DNA from: Ooceraea biroi
Taxonomy: Eukaryota > Arthropoda > Insecta > Hymenoptera > Formicidae
Direction: 5' to 3'
Length of the DNA stretch: 64,000 nt
Assembly (NCBI RefSeq): GCF_003672135.1
Contig: NC_039512.1
Span: forward strand, 4,496,874 to 4,560,873
Below the pieces are notes generated by a model. It saw only the letters and a list, made by a program, of their open reading frames with translations, had not been told where the DNA came from and did no database searches. Positions 20,963-32,300 of this stretch are shown here, piece by piece. Numbering within the stretch: the first letter of the stretch is position 1; every line of letters begins with the position of its first letter. A program made the position numbers and the translations under genes.

Positions 20963-22259
20963 TTAGCCTATAATGATAGTATCGTCGCTTATGAATTTGT
21001 ACTCGGGTATCTCCATGTTTGTTGGCGCCGGTCCCTTTCGTACGCGGCCGGCCGCATCGAAATGCGAACCGTGACACGGGCAAAAGAAGCCACCCGGTAT
21101 AACACCGGCGTTCGGGATCGGCACGCATCCCAGATGCGTACAGATTCCTATCACGACTAGCCACTCCGATCTCTTGACTCTAACCTCGTCCGTTTCCGGG
21201 TCGCGCAACTCCGACAGGCTCACGGCTCTTTCCTGATCGATGATCGATTGAGTCCTGCAAATATTTTAGTTAGCAAATATTATATGTAGTAAAATACTTC
21301 CTTCATGTGAGTTTAATTAATCAAAATATTCTCATATTTTATACGTTTTGCTTTTAAAGAATTTATATAATGTTTTTACAGATACTTAATTAATTTGAGG
21401 AAATTTGTGTTTGTTATATTAAAATTATAATATATGATAGGTGTTTCTCGCGAAATTATTAGTTTTACAAAATTATTGGTTTTTCTTACCGATGATACAC
21501 GAATACGGGTTTACCGCGCCACTTGATAATAGACACTTTTCCCTCTGGTATATTATTTAGTTTCACTTCTAATCGAGCTTCTGCTAGTATGTCTCGCGAG
21601 GGCGAGAAGAAAGATACATAGTGTAACAAGTGAGACTTGAAAGTGTACAATCCAGCAACACTGCCAACTAAAAGCGTTAAGTTTGATTTCTATAAATTTA
21701 TGCGTGCATACCGGTTTTAGTACGTTGCTGAGAAATCTGTAGGAGTATTCTGCCATTATTTTATTTTCTGTTTATCATTAGAGAAGTGTTCTAATAATAA
21801 AAAATGGCAAATGATATGCGCAAGACTAGTATAGATATATATAATGAATTTTTAATATCGCACCGAAAGTAGCAAGACAATTAAGCGCTTTTCGTTCATC
21901 CGCACTTTCCGCAGCTGGTATGATGGGATCCTGAGTGGATTTCCGTCGATATTCTTCAAAATCTGGTCTTGGTATATCAGTGTGAGCGTATCTGCATAAC
22001 TTCTTAAAACCTGAGTCAAAAATGTTTCAAAAACGGAAACAATTATATGTGACAACAACTTCGTTACTTTCGATATACGTAGATAAAGTTATAATTGTCC
22101 CATTACTTGTGTGATATTTGTTCAGTTAAATTTATAATTGCTAACTGTTAAACTTGTTTACTTACGATTGATCGGATGTAACCGTGGAAATAACGACGAG
22201 ATGAGTTTATCATAATTTGTAATGAAGACATTGAAATTGCATCCTTTTATGAAAGACAT
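20963..22259 (-). CDS. RFeSP: Rieske iron-sulfur protein of the cytochrome bc1 complex (divergent)
   Basis: Four exons, minus strand: 22259-22166, 22010-21864, 21667-21490, 21254-20963; 711 nt, 236 residues. The N-terminus ([12 protein letters not shown], basic and nearly free of acidic residues) suits a short mitochondrial presequence. [15 protein letters not shown] and [14 protein letters not shown] match the start of the mature protein, followed by the single membrane span (about 81-100). The soluble domain has both cluster-binding boxes intact, CTHLGC (178-183) and CPCHGSH (198-204), so a 2Fe-2S cluster is expected. Family role: passes electrons from ubiquinol to cytochrome c1 in complex III. 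The sequence departs from usual insect copies at many positions (for example [13 protein letters not shown] where a GDYGGYYCPC type is normal), so it may be a second, tissue-specific paralogue rather than the main gene. Confidence 0.88.
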
Positions 22260-22602
22260 TTTTATTAGCACTATAAAGTTTCTAAAAATAAAATTTTACA
22301 GCAATCATCACATTTGTTGTTACAGCATACTATAAAATATTTGGCACGCGCGTTTAATCGTCTGAAGTTTCGCGAGTGTCGTATATCGTTTTATTTCAAT
22401 TGACAATCACATAATTGATATCACATATGTCGATCCTTATATTAATCTAAAGCACAATAAAATCTGACATATATAACAAAAAAATATAATTTCAAAACTT
22501 TAACTCTGAAAATGTACTTCTGAAATGTGCCATACAACAATATACGTATATAACATATTTTTGGAAAAAGAAGTACTGTATAGTGTACATAAAATGTATA
22601 AA
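22260..22602. other. spacer between vanin-like and Rieske genes
   Basis: Only 343 bases separate the stop of the vanin-like gene from the ATG of the Rieske gene, both on the minus strand. The spacer must hold the 3' end of one and the promoter of the other. TTTATT at 22390-22395 (AATAAA on the minus strand) is a candidate poly(A) signal for the upstream gene. Confidence 0.4.
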
Positions 22603-24773
22603 TTAGAATCTTAATAATAACAAGCTTATTAACGCAATGAAATAATTAATTATATCGAAAGAAACTCGGCTTGAACTACTTTTGCTAAAATTCCTCGCAT
22701 ATATTCCAAATGTCACTAGATTGTTCGTATTATTATTTAAGGACATGCTGATATGCACGTGATCATCATGAACATGTTCATCGTACTTCCAATTTGACAA
22801 CGGAAGAAAGTCTGGCGTTAACGTGGAAGGCATGATCAAAACATTTTTATAATCGTGGAACGTCGCCGTGATGTCGATGTTGCCGAACATCGTTTCCGAT
22901 TCTTCTACCGAACCACACGACGCGATTGAGTCATTTGAGCATTGAATCACACCGCACGCTTGCACTCCAGCTTCAACGACAACGTAACGGCGGTTACCGC
23001 TGAAAACCGCTAAGCGATATTTTGTGTTTGGGTCTACCGTCGTAACGTTCACATTAAATTCGCAACAAAAGCCATTCTGACAGATATTCTTCATGACGCT
23101 TCCTTCCAAAGGAACTGTCTCAAAGGCGTGAATGTTATCGTGCAACAATAATACTTTGTCGTTATTTCCGTTGTCTTCTCGTTTCTTTCGCAATTCATCA
23201 TGCTCTTTCTTGTGCGATGAAAGGCTTTCATCATGATCTTCCGAATGATCATGATGACGATTCCACTTAGTTTTCTCCTTTATTTTAGGTACTTCAAATA
23301 TCAAAAGTTCTTCGTGCGTAGTGGATGCAAATACTGCCTTGCCTATTCCTTTGCGACCTGCGGAATATTAGTTTTTATATATATATCTGCATTAAAATAT
23401 ATGTTGTTAATCGTAAATAACATTTAACATTGAAAATTCAATCACCTAGATAAATTCCACTGCCGGTATTGCCTGATCCAGGTCTGTTATAGCCAGAAGC
23501 TAAAAGATTTACATCTTCGCCGAACGACCATCCTGCTTGCGTTTGCACAGCTAAAATGATTGATAATATAATATTCTATCATTATTCGTCTACAGTTCTT
23601 ATATTGACAGAACATCAAATTTGTACAAAAGTAATTCTGCTATATTTGACCGTGCTTACCCGTTAAGAATGGTGCTTCAGAAAACCATGCTGTAGGATAC
23701 ACGATATCAGTAATCTGACGAAGTCTCGTCAATTGCAATGCAGGCTCGTGAAACAATATGTCGAAACATATGAAGGTGCCAAAGTTTACTCCAAAATCAG
23801 TCTTAAAAATCACTATTTCTGGTATAGATGTCACATTAAACTGTGGCTCCACAAAGAGATTCGTTTTGCGATACCTGTTCATCATAATTAAACGTTGTAA
23901 TCAGTTTCATTCCACAATCAGTTTGCATAGTCATCAAATATGTACATTGATAGTGATAATAACGAAGATCTAATCTTACCTGGCGATAATCTTCCCCGTA
24001 CGATCAAATACAACGTTGCTGTTGTAATAAAACATCTTGTCCTCCGCGCATCCGGCATCAGTACAAGGCAGTTTCTCCGCGATATTGATCACTACATAGA
24101 TTCGATTCTCCTTTGCGGCACACGATATTCTCTTCAGTGTCTACGAGTTTGCAATTTTTTTAAAGTGATGATTAGTAATTCGTTACTGATTGTACACTAT
24201 AATTATGAAATACATACTTCGCTAACTTCAATGGTACTCTGAGTGCAGGGTGTGTAATTGTCTGAAGCATCAGGAATGATGGTTGCCCAATCTTGCATCT
24301 TTTCTCTTTTAGGTAAATGAACTGTTGTCAAACCATCTTCAGGGAAAACAATTATATCTGTATTCTAAAAAAGTATTGAAACTTTAGATAATTACTACAT
24401 ATATAATTGGACATTATTAAAATGGAATTAAAAGTAATAGCAGAGATACTTACCTTGATTCCAGCCGCATTGATGTGTTTGATGTATGCATCAGTATTTG
24501 CTCTCAAAGTTGCTTCAGCGTTATCTTTCACATATATTGGAGGATATTCTACTACTGCTGCTATATAACTTGATGAATCTGGAGTTGATAACTGTTGGTA
24601 ATAAATAATATATGTAGAATATATATGCTTATTGAATGAATTATTTGAAAATATAATATAACTCAAGATAAACATTTTATGTAATTAGTAAATGAGAACT
24701 ACTTTATGTTTACCTGATAAGATAGATGTGTGCATGCTATTAATACATAGATAACGATCCATCGCTGATCCAT
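22603..24773 (-). CDS. vanin-like protein (pantetheinase/biotinidase family), GPI-anchored
   Basis: Seven exons, minus strand: 24773-24714, 24591-24454, 24364-24218, 24140-23980, 23874-23660, 23550-23446, 23357-22603; 1581 nt, 526 residues. Signal peptide 1-20 (RWIVIYVLIACTHLSYQ). The nitrilase-fold domain shows the whole catalytic triad: Glu75 in FPEDG, Lys172 in YRKTNLF, Cys205 in FICFDILF. The Lys-Cys distance (33) equals that of human vanin-1. Later family blocks are PTAWFSEAPFLT and GSGNTGSGIYL. The C-terminus has Ser-rich SKSSSS (500-505) followed by a hydrophobic tail ending LISLLLLRF, the usual GPI signal. Family role: extracellular hydrolysis of pantetheine or biotin amides. Which substrate applies here cannot be read from sequence. 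Unusual: a charged His/Asp/Glu/Lys insertion at about 300-343 and a second His/Asp cluster at 468-477. Confidence 0.92.
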
Positions 24774-27700
24774 ATTTGACAACCTCCACTACCTCTATAA
24801 CAAGACAAAATTAATAAATTTAGTATATAATTTTATTAAAAACTTATGATTTAGAAGTACTTTTTATATAATGAATAAGAATATATTTTTAAAAAATCTC
24901 TTAAAGAAATAAACATATCATGATTTAAAAACTTTTAATTCTAATACCTAGAAAAATTTGTATTCTGCAATATCTTATTAAAAAAGTTAAGTACTGGTCA
25001 ATAAAAGACTTAAATAATTTCACTTTATTAAAACACTTGCATAATATTTTATAAATTTGCTTATATATTATTTTCTATGAATCTAGTTAGGTTACCGGTT
25101 CTTAATAGACTCAATTTTTCATATACTTGTTTGCTCACTTACGATATCGCAAATCTTTTTACGTTATAAACTTTAAAGCATTTTCTCTATGATGATTTTT
25201 CGGATAAATATGTACTTTTTTAAAAATCAGAGTTAAGAATTATCTGCGTAGTTTTAACTACACCTACTTGTACTCTCCATCTTTAAAGTGAGATAGATTC
25301 ATATACGTCACCAAAAGAAAGAGAGAAAGAAACAAAGTGCAAAACGTGCAGCTAAAACGACAGACTCATGTTGGTATACATAATTAGTCTGTTCTTTATA
25401 GCTGCACTGCTGAACTGGTGCAATACGTTAAAGTGAGACAAGTATATTTTTTCTCACTCTAACTTATTGCACCAGTTCAACAGTGCAGCTATAAAGAACA
25501 GACCAAATGTAAACATAACGATACGCTCATGCGCCAAAATTCTAACGCGTAGATAGGAATCGTCATGTGATGCGTCACGTCCACGGAATGGCGGATGTTT
25601 TAAAAAAACATGCGATGAAAGCGTGATAAAGATATTGCCTTTGTTTTATTATCACGGTATTAACGACCACGGCATATGGAAAACCGCTTAAGAGAAAGAA
25701 AGAGAACTCCTTTTTCGCTCCCTTTTTTCGTCACTTTTAAAAAAGCGTTTAATAAAGTACTTGCGAACTCTTATATAAACTCTCACGTTTATATAAAATC
25801 TATCTCTTTATTTTTTCATTGACACTCGAGAAACGTGCGCGGATCTGCGATAAAATTTTTATACGCGGGCAACCGGGACATCCTTCATTCGGCTCCAAGT
25901 TAAGTTAGATGGCGAGGTAAAATAAGTTCTGAAAGCTCAGCTGTAAGACAATGCCGAGAAAAATGGACAAGCATAATTACCCAATAAATCACTTAGCACC
26001 AACTGCGACGAGTCCTCGCGCGAGTCTCACGTTCACGCTAGAGTAACGCTAACGCTACACTTCAAATAGGTTCAGGTTCCTTTCACGATTCCACTGCGAC
26101 TACCACGACAGGGAGAGGAGCTGCTGACTCAACTCTTTTCCCGCAGCATTACTCTAGACGGGCATTCCGCGCTGATTGGAACCGCATGCCGGGCTTCCCT
26201 GCCTATTTATTAGCGGCACGTACTCACGTACGCTTTGCTTCGCTAATCTTGAACAAAGAAAAACAAATACATTCTTCAGTCGCTATACGGGGTGTTCAGA
26301 AACTCGTGGCCAAAAACACTGTAGCAATAAACTTTGTAAAGGAAGATAATAGAATTGTATTTGCGACTTTTATCCCGAGTAATAGTTGCTTAAAAATAAA
26401 AGTATGAAGTTTGATCTGTTGTATCATGAAAGCAAAATAATCATTTATTGATGAATGAATGATATTAATAATCGTTTATTTTTTATATTAATAATCGTTC
26501 ATTTTTATATGATCACAGAGAAACATTTGCTCAAATAATACATCTTACAATTCATACATTGCTCATACATTGAATAAAAATTTAGATTAGAAATTATTAT
26601 ATTATTTGATATTAAGAATTACAGATACAACAAAGCTTTTCTCTGTTTTGAGGTGCAAGTATGTACAGTACACTCTATATATAGGAAATGATAAAGCAGT
26701 GCAAATACTAAGAACAAAGTTTCATATTTCGAAATAGACGTCAGACAGTAGTCTGCCGGTTCGTCTGTATAAAAACTGTAGATAAAACTGCTGGATTAAC
26801 GCCGCTATATTGTATCGCCTCTTTTTTTTATTCTAGGAAAGTTATGTTGCGTTACAGTTAATTGTACTTTGTATTTCTAAAGCGGACACGCCATATCAAC
26901 ATGTCTGACATCAAAAAAGGCAACAAAAGAACTTGAATCTTTTGCGTCATCAGTTAATTTTGTATGTACTCCTACGCAATTACTTAAATGTTTCGTGGAT
27001 AATAATGCTGCAAGTAATATAGGATATTTTAATTATGTAAAGAAAGCGAGAGAGAAAAAAAAGAGAGAAAGACAAATTTACTATGTATAAGTAAAATGGA
27101 AGTTGATCGTTTATTAATTTTAGGTGATGTACATGAAAAGGTAGATAAGATAGATAGATCGATATTAAATAAGAAAGATAGATCTGAGACTTGATAAACA
27201 TATTTTGCAAACTTGATTTCATTAATATTGATTTCATACACTGCATGAACATTAATTTCGAACTCGCTGGACGGTAACTCAATATACAGGTTTCTTCATG
27301 TGGTACATACCTCAAACACGCTTTTTACTAGCATTGGTTCAAATCCCGGGTGGCTGTATGACTAGAGAACGTTACCATCGTCAGTATACCGATTGTGATA
27401 AACTTAATCAGATTTGTTCTATGTATGTGACATAATTCTGCCTTAGAGAATTCTTGATTTTAACTTAAGCTCATAAAATCATGAAAATATATCTACTGAA
27501 TTATTAAATTATTGGTTATTACTAACGTACTCTTTGAAAACTAATTTTGTATAACAGAATTGTTTAAATCTTGCAACTGTTACATAAAGCATCCTTTTTC
27601 TCATAAAACGATCAATATTTATCAGTAATCTGAGTATTAGATAACAGTTTAATGAAGTCTGTTATGTTTTCAGTGGTGGTTATTAATAAGCATGTGATGA

Positions 27701-28429
27701 TGAGTCAGTGGATCCACTGTCCTCAACTGTCACTATCTTCACTGCAATGGAGGAAATTGTGCACGTTGCCGTGTTTTCGTGAAGGAATATTACGTCGCGT
27801 CGAGAATGCAAATTGCCGCGTGAATAAATCATATTTTCACGAGTGGATGAATGCCATGAAGAAGCAGTCATTGAAAGAAGGAGGAGATTCAGCAGATGTT
27901 GGATGACAGAACAACTATGGGGTGAGTAATTGTATATATATATATTAGTTTTATGTATCGTAGATAATTGCATAAATTATATAATTAGTGAAACATTAAA
28001 TCGATCTCGGGTATCGTCGATCATAAAAACCTCGATGGCATTTTCATGGATTGTAACAGATCGTTGTAGATTTCAGATTACACAAAGCATTAACGGAGAT
28101 ACGCTTCTGATGTATTTATTTGCAAGAGGTATAATTTATTTGCAATTATTCCTTGCTTTATTGTTGCCATTATCTCTATTGTCACATTAATATTATCTAT
28201 TTATCTGTTAAATATGAATTGCATTGTACTTACATATCTATAGTTTTCTCGTCCATCTCTTTTGTTTGGTCTCCTATTTTATTTCAGATAAAATAATCAA
28301 TTGTCTATCAAAATATCTATCCATTTTATTACATTATTTTAGAGCAGTTAGAACGAACAACGATACGATTTCTCACATAACGCAAGCAGGTTTGTTGGAT
28401 TTCTCTTATCGCGATACACCAAAGACGAA
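24774..28429. other. intergenic DNA upstream of the vanin-like gene
   Basis: No exon can be assigned. It contains the foldback repeat at 25386-25502 and a CpG-richer, promoter-like stretch near 25990-26230 of unknown orientation. A tandem pair of ATATTAATAATCGTT words lies at about 26464-26512. An open frame at 27652-27906 (84 codons) resembles nothing known and is followed by GGGGTGAGTAA, a possible splice donor at about 27919. Confidence 0.45.
25386..25502. mobile_element. short foldback MITE
   Basis: Two arms of about 51 bases pair almost perfectly around a loop of about 15 bases. The right arm in reverse complement reads GTCTGTTCTTTATAGCTGCA, then CTGTTGAACTGGTGCAATAA. The arm sequence is related to the ends of the foldback at 9276-9763. 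Confidence 0.85.
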
Positions 28430-28992
28430 CTGAATTGTAAGGTGCACCAGGATTTAACAGTGACTCTGTACGTTGGGATCCGTCTTCTACTTGGGTGTTA
28501 CGCGGATTCGCTGCATCCGACACGTCATCGCACGATCTCACGGCGACTTTCCGCTTCTCGTTTCTCGCAAGATCCACCGCGAGTGAAGTCTCGGGGAGCA
28601 AACAAGTCGCGTGCAAGTCGCGGGGGTGTGGTGATCGAGCTCTTGCGAGGTGCTGTGCCGTAGTTCGGCTGGTGCGCGGTGGCAGGTCGGGGTTGACCGC
28701 GCGGGGGCGCGTGGGGGTAGAACGAGCTCGTGGAAAATCCATGGTGGGGATTCGCAGCCGCGAAGCAGCAGTGCGTCGCGACTCTAGCTACCACGCGGTT
28801 GCCTATCAATCTTTTCTCACTGTTGGGGTTCCTCTCTTTTTCCCCCCTCGTGATAATTGGTGACTAATCGCATCTATCAGTTTAACACTTCCACCTCTGC
28901 TCTTTTTCTCTTGTCTTTTCTCTCTTTTTTCTCTCTTTTCTCTTTCCTTTTCTCTCCCCCTCTCCCCCTCTCTCCTTCTTTCTTCCTCTGCG

Positions 28993-29024
<32 letters not shown>

Positions 29025-29363
29025 TACCTATCGCTGCGCTTGGTGAGCTACCCTCTCTTCCGCTTACCAACGGTTCCATCATTCGGTCCGCCGTCGCCGC
29101 GCTATCAGAGTCGCAACTTCCCCGTCGGAGTTCCTCTTTGGTACCCGGTGGCCTCGCGTTTCCCGCGAGGATTGCTTCCGCGTGACTGACATTTCCGTTG
29201 AACATGGTACGCAGCGGCTCGTCGAGCGCCGCTTGAGTGTACGCAAGGTGTTGCCCGTGAAAACGTGCACCCGCGCGAAGTGAACGCTGGTCCCCCCGTT
29301 GGTGAACCGCGGCCGGTGCGCGTTACCCTCGCGCGTTTTCGCGGCGCATCGTACCCTATTTCC
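28430..29363 (+). promoter_or_regulatory. GC-rich promoter and probable non-coding first exon
   Basis: The block stands out by GC and CpG content from everything around it. It includes a long pyrimidine tract (about 28880-29030) and ends at TTTCC before GTGAGTAC, a strong donor with GT at 29364-29365. The only ATG near the end (29204) opens a ten-codon frame, MVRSGSSSAA. This suggests the 5' UTR exon of a gene read on the plus strand, with coding exons far downstream and outside my recognition. Several overlapping open frames on both strands are explained by base composition. Confidence 0.45.
28993..29021. repeat. (CT)n microsatellite
   Basis: About fourteen CT units within a longer pyrimidine-rich tract of the GC-rich block. 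GAGA-type sites on the opposite strand are common in insect promoters. Confidence 0.85.
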
Positions 29364-32300
29364 GTGAGTACCCACCGATACTTGAATTAGCCTCGTTGTC
29401 TGTGACCGTTTGCGAAAATTTCAAGGATGCGCGAGTAAACGCGACGCTTTTACGGGTACTTGGTCTTCGATCCGAATTTGTTCCAGTCGGAATGAACGCG
29501 ATTCATACGCGCGGACGACTTTGTTGGTCTTTACCTTGTATTAAAATCTTACTGCGCAAAATACTCAATTGTTTTCTTTGTACCACCGTAATGACCGAAG
29601 TTGTGAACGCTTGGCTGAATAGTTCGACAGTTCTCAAGATTTATGATCCAATTCATTCTGAAATTAATTGGAGCAAATTCGCATTTGACTTTGTGCAAAC
29701 CTGAAAAATAGCAAGATTAGCAGTATTATGTATTTTTATGCTTAGCAAAGATAAATTCAACACTTGATATAATTACTATATCCATCTAAATGTATCATTT
29801 ATTTAAATATTTAAATATCAGGAGACGACATTTAAGTAATGTAAGTCTTTTTTCATAACTTGAATTAGTTTTTTGTATCATGCGCGTGTGTGTCGCAGAG
29901 TTTATGCACAAAATGTTATCTTGCGTATAATTGCTTATCGGAAAAATGGGCTAAGCAACATTTACTGGGGGGAGGGGGGAGACTATCCGTCGATAATCGA
30001 TTGATACGCGTACTGACATGCATATTCTCACCTTAATGAAGTGTGAGTATATTGGCGTTGTTACGATAAGAACGGCCATTTCATTTTATATCCGACAGAG
30101 CTGCGAACGCGTTTTTGCGACCACTGCTGATTACGTCGAACCACCTTCATTCGAGAACAACAAAATCGATAGTTTACACCCATCGTGCCCCTTTTATAAC
30201 ATATTTATTTTAGAAAAAAGATTTCACGTCAGCCAGTCAAGTCGAAGCGCGCGTAGATCGTGAGCTGGAACGGGCAAGGTTGAGGTTCTCATCAAAGCTC
30301 TTGTAATGTATTCATGGAATTAAGGCTTATCTGCGTCGCGCTATCTAGCTGATATTTTATCTATTCATTTTTCTAGTCTTCGTGCCGGGATGAAGTTATC
30401 GCTGCAATTTCAGAGACACGGAAAGACTAGAGAGGTGAAATATTGCAATCCGCGATTATGCAGAATTATGTCTTACGATCGACGCAAAGTGGACCTCTAT
30501 GCCGTCTGTTTTTGTGAATTTTAAAGGCAATTCTTTTTTAACAGAATGCTGAGGAAAAAACATGACTTTTAAATTCTGACATTTGGTATTATGGCAATTT
30601 GCGCAATAAATGTAAAATCATTAATGATGGTATCGACATTTTTTGCTAACAAAAAGTTGTCTAGTTTTTATCATTGCTGGAATAACTTGTACTTGAAACA
30701 TAAACGGGAAGGAAATGATGTAACGTACATCATAATGAGTACGTGAAATGCTGATTATGATAGCACAAACTATTATCTTCTCCGTTATACATAGTTTTCT
30801 ATATAGAATTAAATAACGTAAAAGTAATGTAAGTGAAGAAATAAGAAAAACTGATTTATTCACATAGTGACGATAATATAAAACTTTGTATTTTAAACCT
30901 AACTCAGGATTGTCATTTAGGATTGTCAGTGAATTAATTAATTTTCATATAGAATCATCCAATTGGAAAAAAATTGTTACATTGATGTATATACATATAA
31001 TGTGGATCGCGGATAATTATCTGTTGATTAACGTCATGTAGGTCTTCATCAAGATTATGCCCATTCATAATTATCCATTCGTTTCGTTTTGCGTGACACA
31101 AGTGCATTCTAAACGAATTAAAGTGATACCATTGATCGAAATTAATGGACTGTGGAATCTTGCCAATCGCACCCACGTTTGGATGAAATTTGTGGTCCTC
31201 GATATACGGAGAGACGAGTAACTCTCACAACAGTACCTGCCAAAAGTGCGTTGGCACTCGGTGAACGATGCCGGCTAACGCCGAGTTTACGGTCCGGAGA
31301 GCAGACTCCGACGAGGGCATTGTCACGATGAGGTATTTGCATTTTCGCCGAGTTCTATTTACGAATCGTATTAAACCCGCAGTCATCGGGATGAATGCGT
31401 TTAAGCAGAAGGTGGTATACCGTGGAAGGACTGCCGCTGACGTATGACGCATAAATAAGTACCGACGCAAATCCAAGAAGCACGGCCAACGAAGTTGCGT
31501 TATGCCGTTGCGCTCGTGAGTTAAAGCCGGAATAATTACCATCTTGATACAGTCGCGGTATAACATCGCGGAATACCAACTGGAAGTTAAGTAGCGAAAC
31601 AATTCTGCGCGAATTGAGCGTGAAAATACACAAAAGAAAGGTTACAATGCATCTACCAGGCTTCTCTTGAAAAGAAAGAGAGAGATATGGAGAGAAAGAG
31701 AAAGAAAGCTCCGGTAATCATCAGGATTGCGAATGCAGTTACGTAATGCGGAGTTCCGGGAAAATCCATTTCTTGATTATGATAATTGCACGGGAAAGCA
31801 CACGCGTTATTACGCACACTTTATCACAATACGTGTGACATTTTCCACTCTCGAACGTGCATTGAGAGGATTGCGCGAATTAAGCTGCTCAATCTCAATC
31901 CCACACAGAGACGCGATGTAATTATGTAATTTTAGTTCCATGAAAATGCCACAAGTTACTCTCGTGGCAAATAAATCCGCTGGAATCCTGATTTGACTCC
32001 ATGACTGTTTAAATAAATGCTATTTTCGCAGTTTGTGCGAGCGAACCTCTGTTTGTCCTCGTTGTTGGAATGGTTCTCACGTGTCTGCCACCCGTCGAGG
32101 TAATCATTACGCCTGACCGAATATGCGGGACTATCCCTTGCGTTCAAGGGATTTCAAGGTCGAGCACGGAAACTACATATAGTCAGTATTTATGTAGGTC
32201 AGGTACTTCTCTGCTCCCTCCACGACATAGAATCTTCATTATGCATCGTTATTCCAGTGCCCTCTTGATAAGCATATTTGACAAGGTGCTTGATTAATAG

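Noticed and set aside
21553..21756. 67-codon minus-strand frame starting [10 protein letters not shown] as an alternative first exon of the Rieske gene
   Set aside because: It lies in the intron between exons 2 and 3 and reads exon 3 in the wrong frame. The exon set from 22259 keeps the Rieske frame throughout.
27334..27360. B-box-like GGTTCAAATCC, suggesting a tRNA or tRNA-derived SINE
   Set aside because: The flanking bases do not form a T-stem, and no acceptor stem, anticodon arm or clear A box can be placed upstream.
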